A program made the position numbers and the translations under genes. A stretch of 13,642 nt of DNA from positions 1 through 13,642 of the forward strand of contig JAEWYV010000011.1 in assembly GCA_023458615.1 (NCBI GenBank). Reading direction: 5' to 3'. This document shows, piece by piece, positions 13,452-13,642 of this stretch. Source of the DNA: Bacillota bacterium. Lineage in GTDB: Bacteria > Bacillota > Clostridia > Christensenellales > CAG-138. The notes under the pieces were generated by a model. That model searched no databases. It was not told where the DNA came from and was given only the letters and a program-made list of their open reading frames with translations. Positions within the stretch are counted from its first letter, which is position 1. The number at the start of each line of letters is the position of its first letter.

Positions 13452-13516
13452 CGCCTGCTTAAATTTGCTAAGATCACCAAATCATCCAGTCATTCTGTTC
13501 AGTCAAGGAGGAATTC

Positions 13517-13642
13517 ATGTCCATCACCAACATAGACCTCATATGCGTCAACTGCATGCGCGAAAAGCCCGATAGCGGCGTTTGCCCGTATTGCGGGTTT
13601 GACGAATCAAAGTATGAGCCATCGCCACATCATCTGCCGCCG
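13517..13642 (+). CDS. Partial third zinc-ribbon protein, probably another Ser/Thr kinase
   Basis: Only the first 42 codons are in the window. They encode a zinc ribbon (C10, C13, C22, C25, in 'LICVNCM' and 'CPYCGF') followed by 'PHHLPP', matching 'PHQLPP' in the kinase just upstream and 'PHQLEC' in the leftward kinase at the same position before the kinase fold. AAGGAGG ends five bases before the ATG. It begins 65 bases after the leucine-rich-repeat kinase and is probably co-transcribed with it. The kinase call is inference from the N-terminus, since the catalytic domain lies outside the window. Confidence 0.8.
   Translation, partial: MSITNIDLICVNCMREKPDSGVCPYCGFDESKYEPSPHHLPP

Noticed and set aside
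103..13642. Type VI secretion or tellurite-resistance (ter) phosphosignalling operon
   Set aside because: The kinase, phosphatase, FHA and VWA content is reminiscent, but no secretion component, TerD-like or other ter gene is present, and the style is Gram-positive.
1..13642. Mobile element, phage, CRISPR array or RNA gene
   Set aside because: I saw no transposase, integrase, regularly spaced repeats, tRNA-like cloverleaf or rRNA sequence, and no abrupt change in base or codon style.

Overview
The window reads as one continuous accessory locus of a Gram-positive anaerobe. It is most likely a member of class Clostridia (gut Oscillospirales/Christensenellales-like). The reasons are the moderately GC-rich coding sequence, strong AGGAGG-type ribosome binding sites, and protein families I know from that class: zinc-ribbon/Ser-Thr kinases with a KEYYP motif, BspA-like leucine-rich repeats, and FHA proteins ending in an 'LCG..F.W' motif. 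This taxonomic call is inference from family style, not from a marker gene.

Layout. A divergent control region (about 9494-9955) separates two gene blocks. Leftward (minus strand, 9493 down to 103) lies a tight eight-gene series: a soluble zinc-ribbon FHA protein; a membrane-anchored PP2C phosphatase; a secreted trypsin-like protease tethered to a cytoplasmic FHA domain; a soluble PP2C phosphatase; a secreted VWA domain tethered to a cytoplasmic FHA domain; a zinc-ribbon Ser/Thr kinase with a membrane segment and an unrecognised ectodomain; a macrodomain protein with a C-terminal helical domain; and a cytosolic VWA protein that may also have its own promoter. Rightward (plus strand) lie a small helical/HTH-like protein, a second zinc-ribbon kinase whose ectodomain is a large BspA-type leucine-rich-repeat array, and the first 42 codons of a third zinc-ribbon protein, probably another kinase, cut by the window edge.

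How the genes may work together. The set has writers (two kinases, probably three), erasers (two PP2C phosphatases) and phosphothreonine-reader folds (three FHA domains). Four full-length proteins cross the membrane once, with an enzyme or reader inside and, for three of them, a folded sensor or effector domain outside (unknown beta-rich ectodomain, leucine-rich repeats, VWA, or serine protease). The simplest model is a transmembrane Ser/Thr phosphosignalling system in which kinase activity, set by external ligands, controls FHA docking and so an external protease and a VWA adhesion domain. A macrodomain of altered active site and a paired regulator-like protein share a homologous C-terminal domain, which physically links an ADP-ribose-binding fold to the system. 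The assembly and the wiring are inference; the domain calls are from visible motifs.

No tRNA, rRNA, CRISPR array, insertion sequence or phage gene was seen. Notable non-coding items are a perfect 13-bp hairpin between the protease and soluble phosphatase genes, and helically spaced T/A-tracts in the divergent promoter region.
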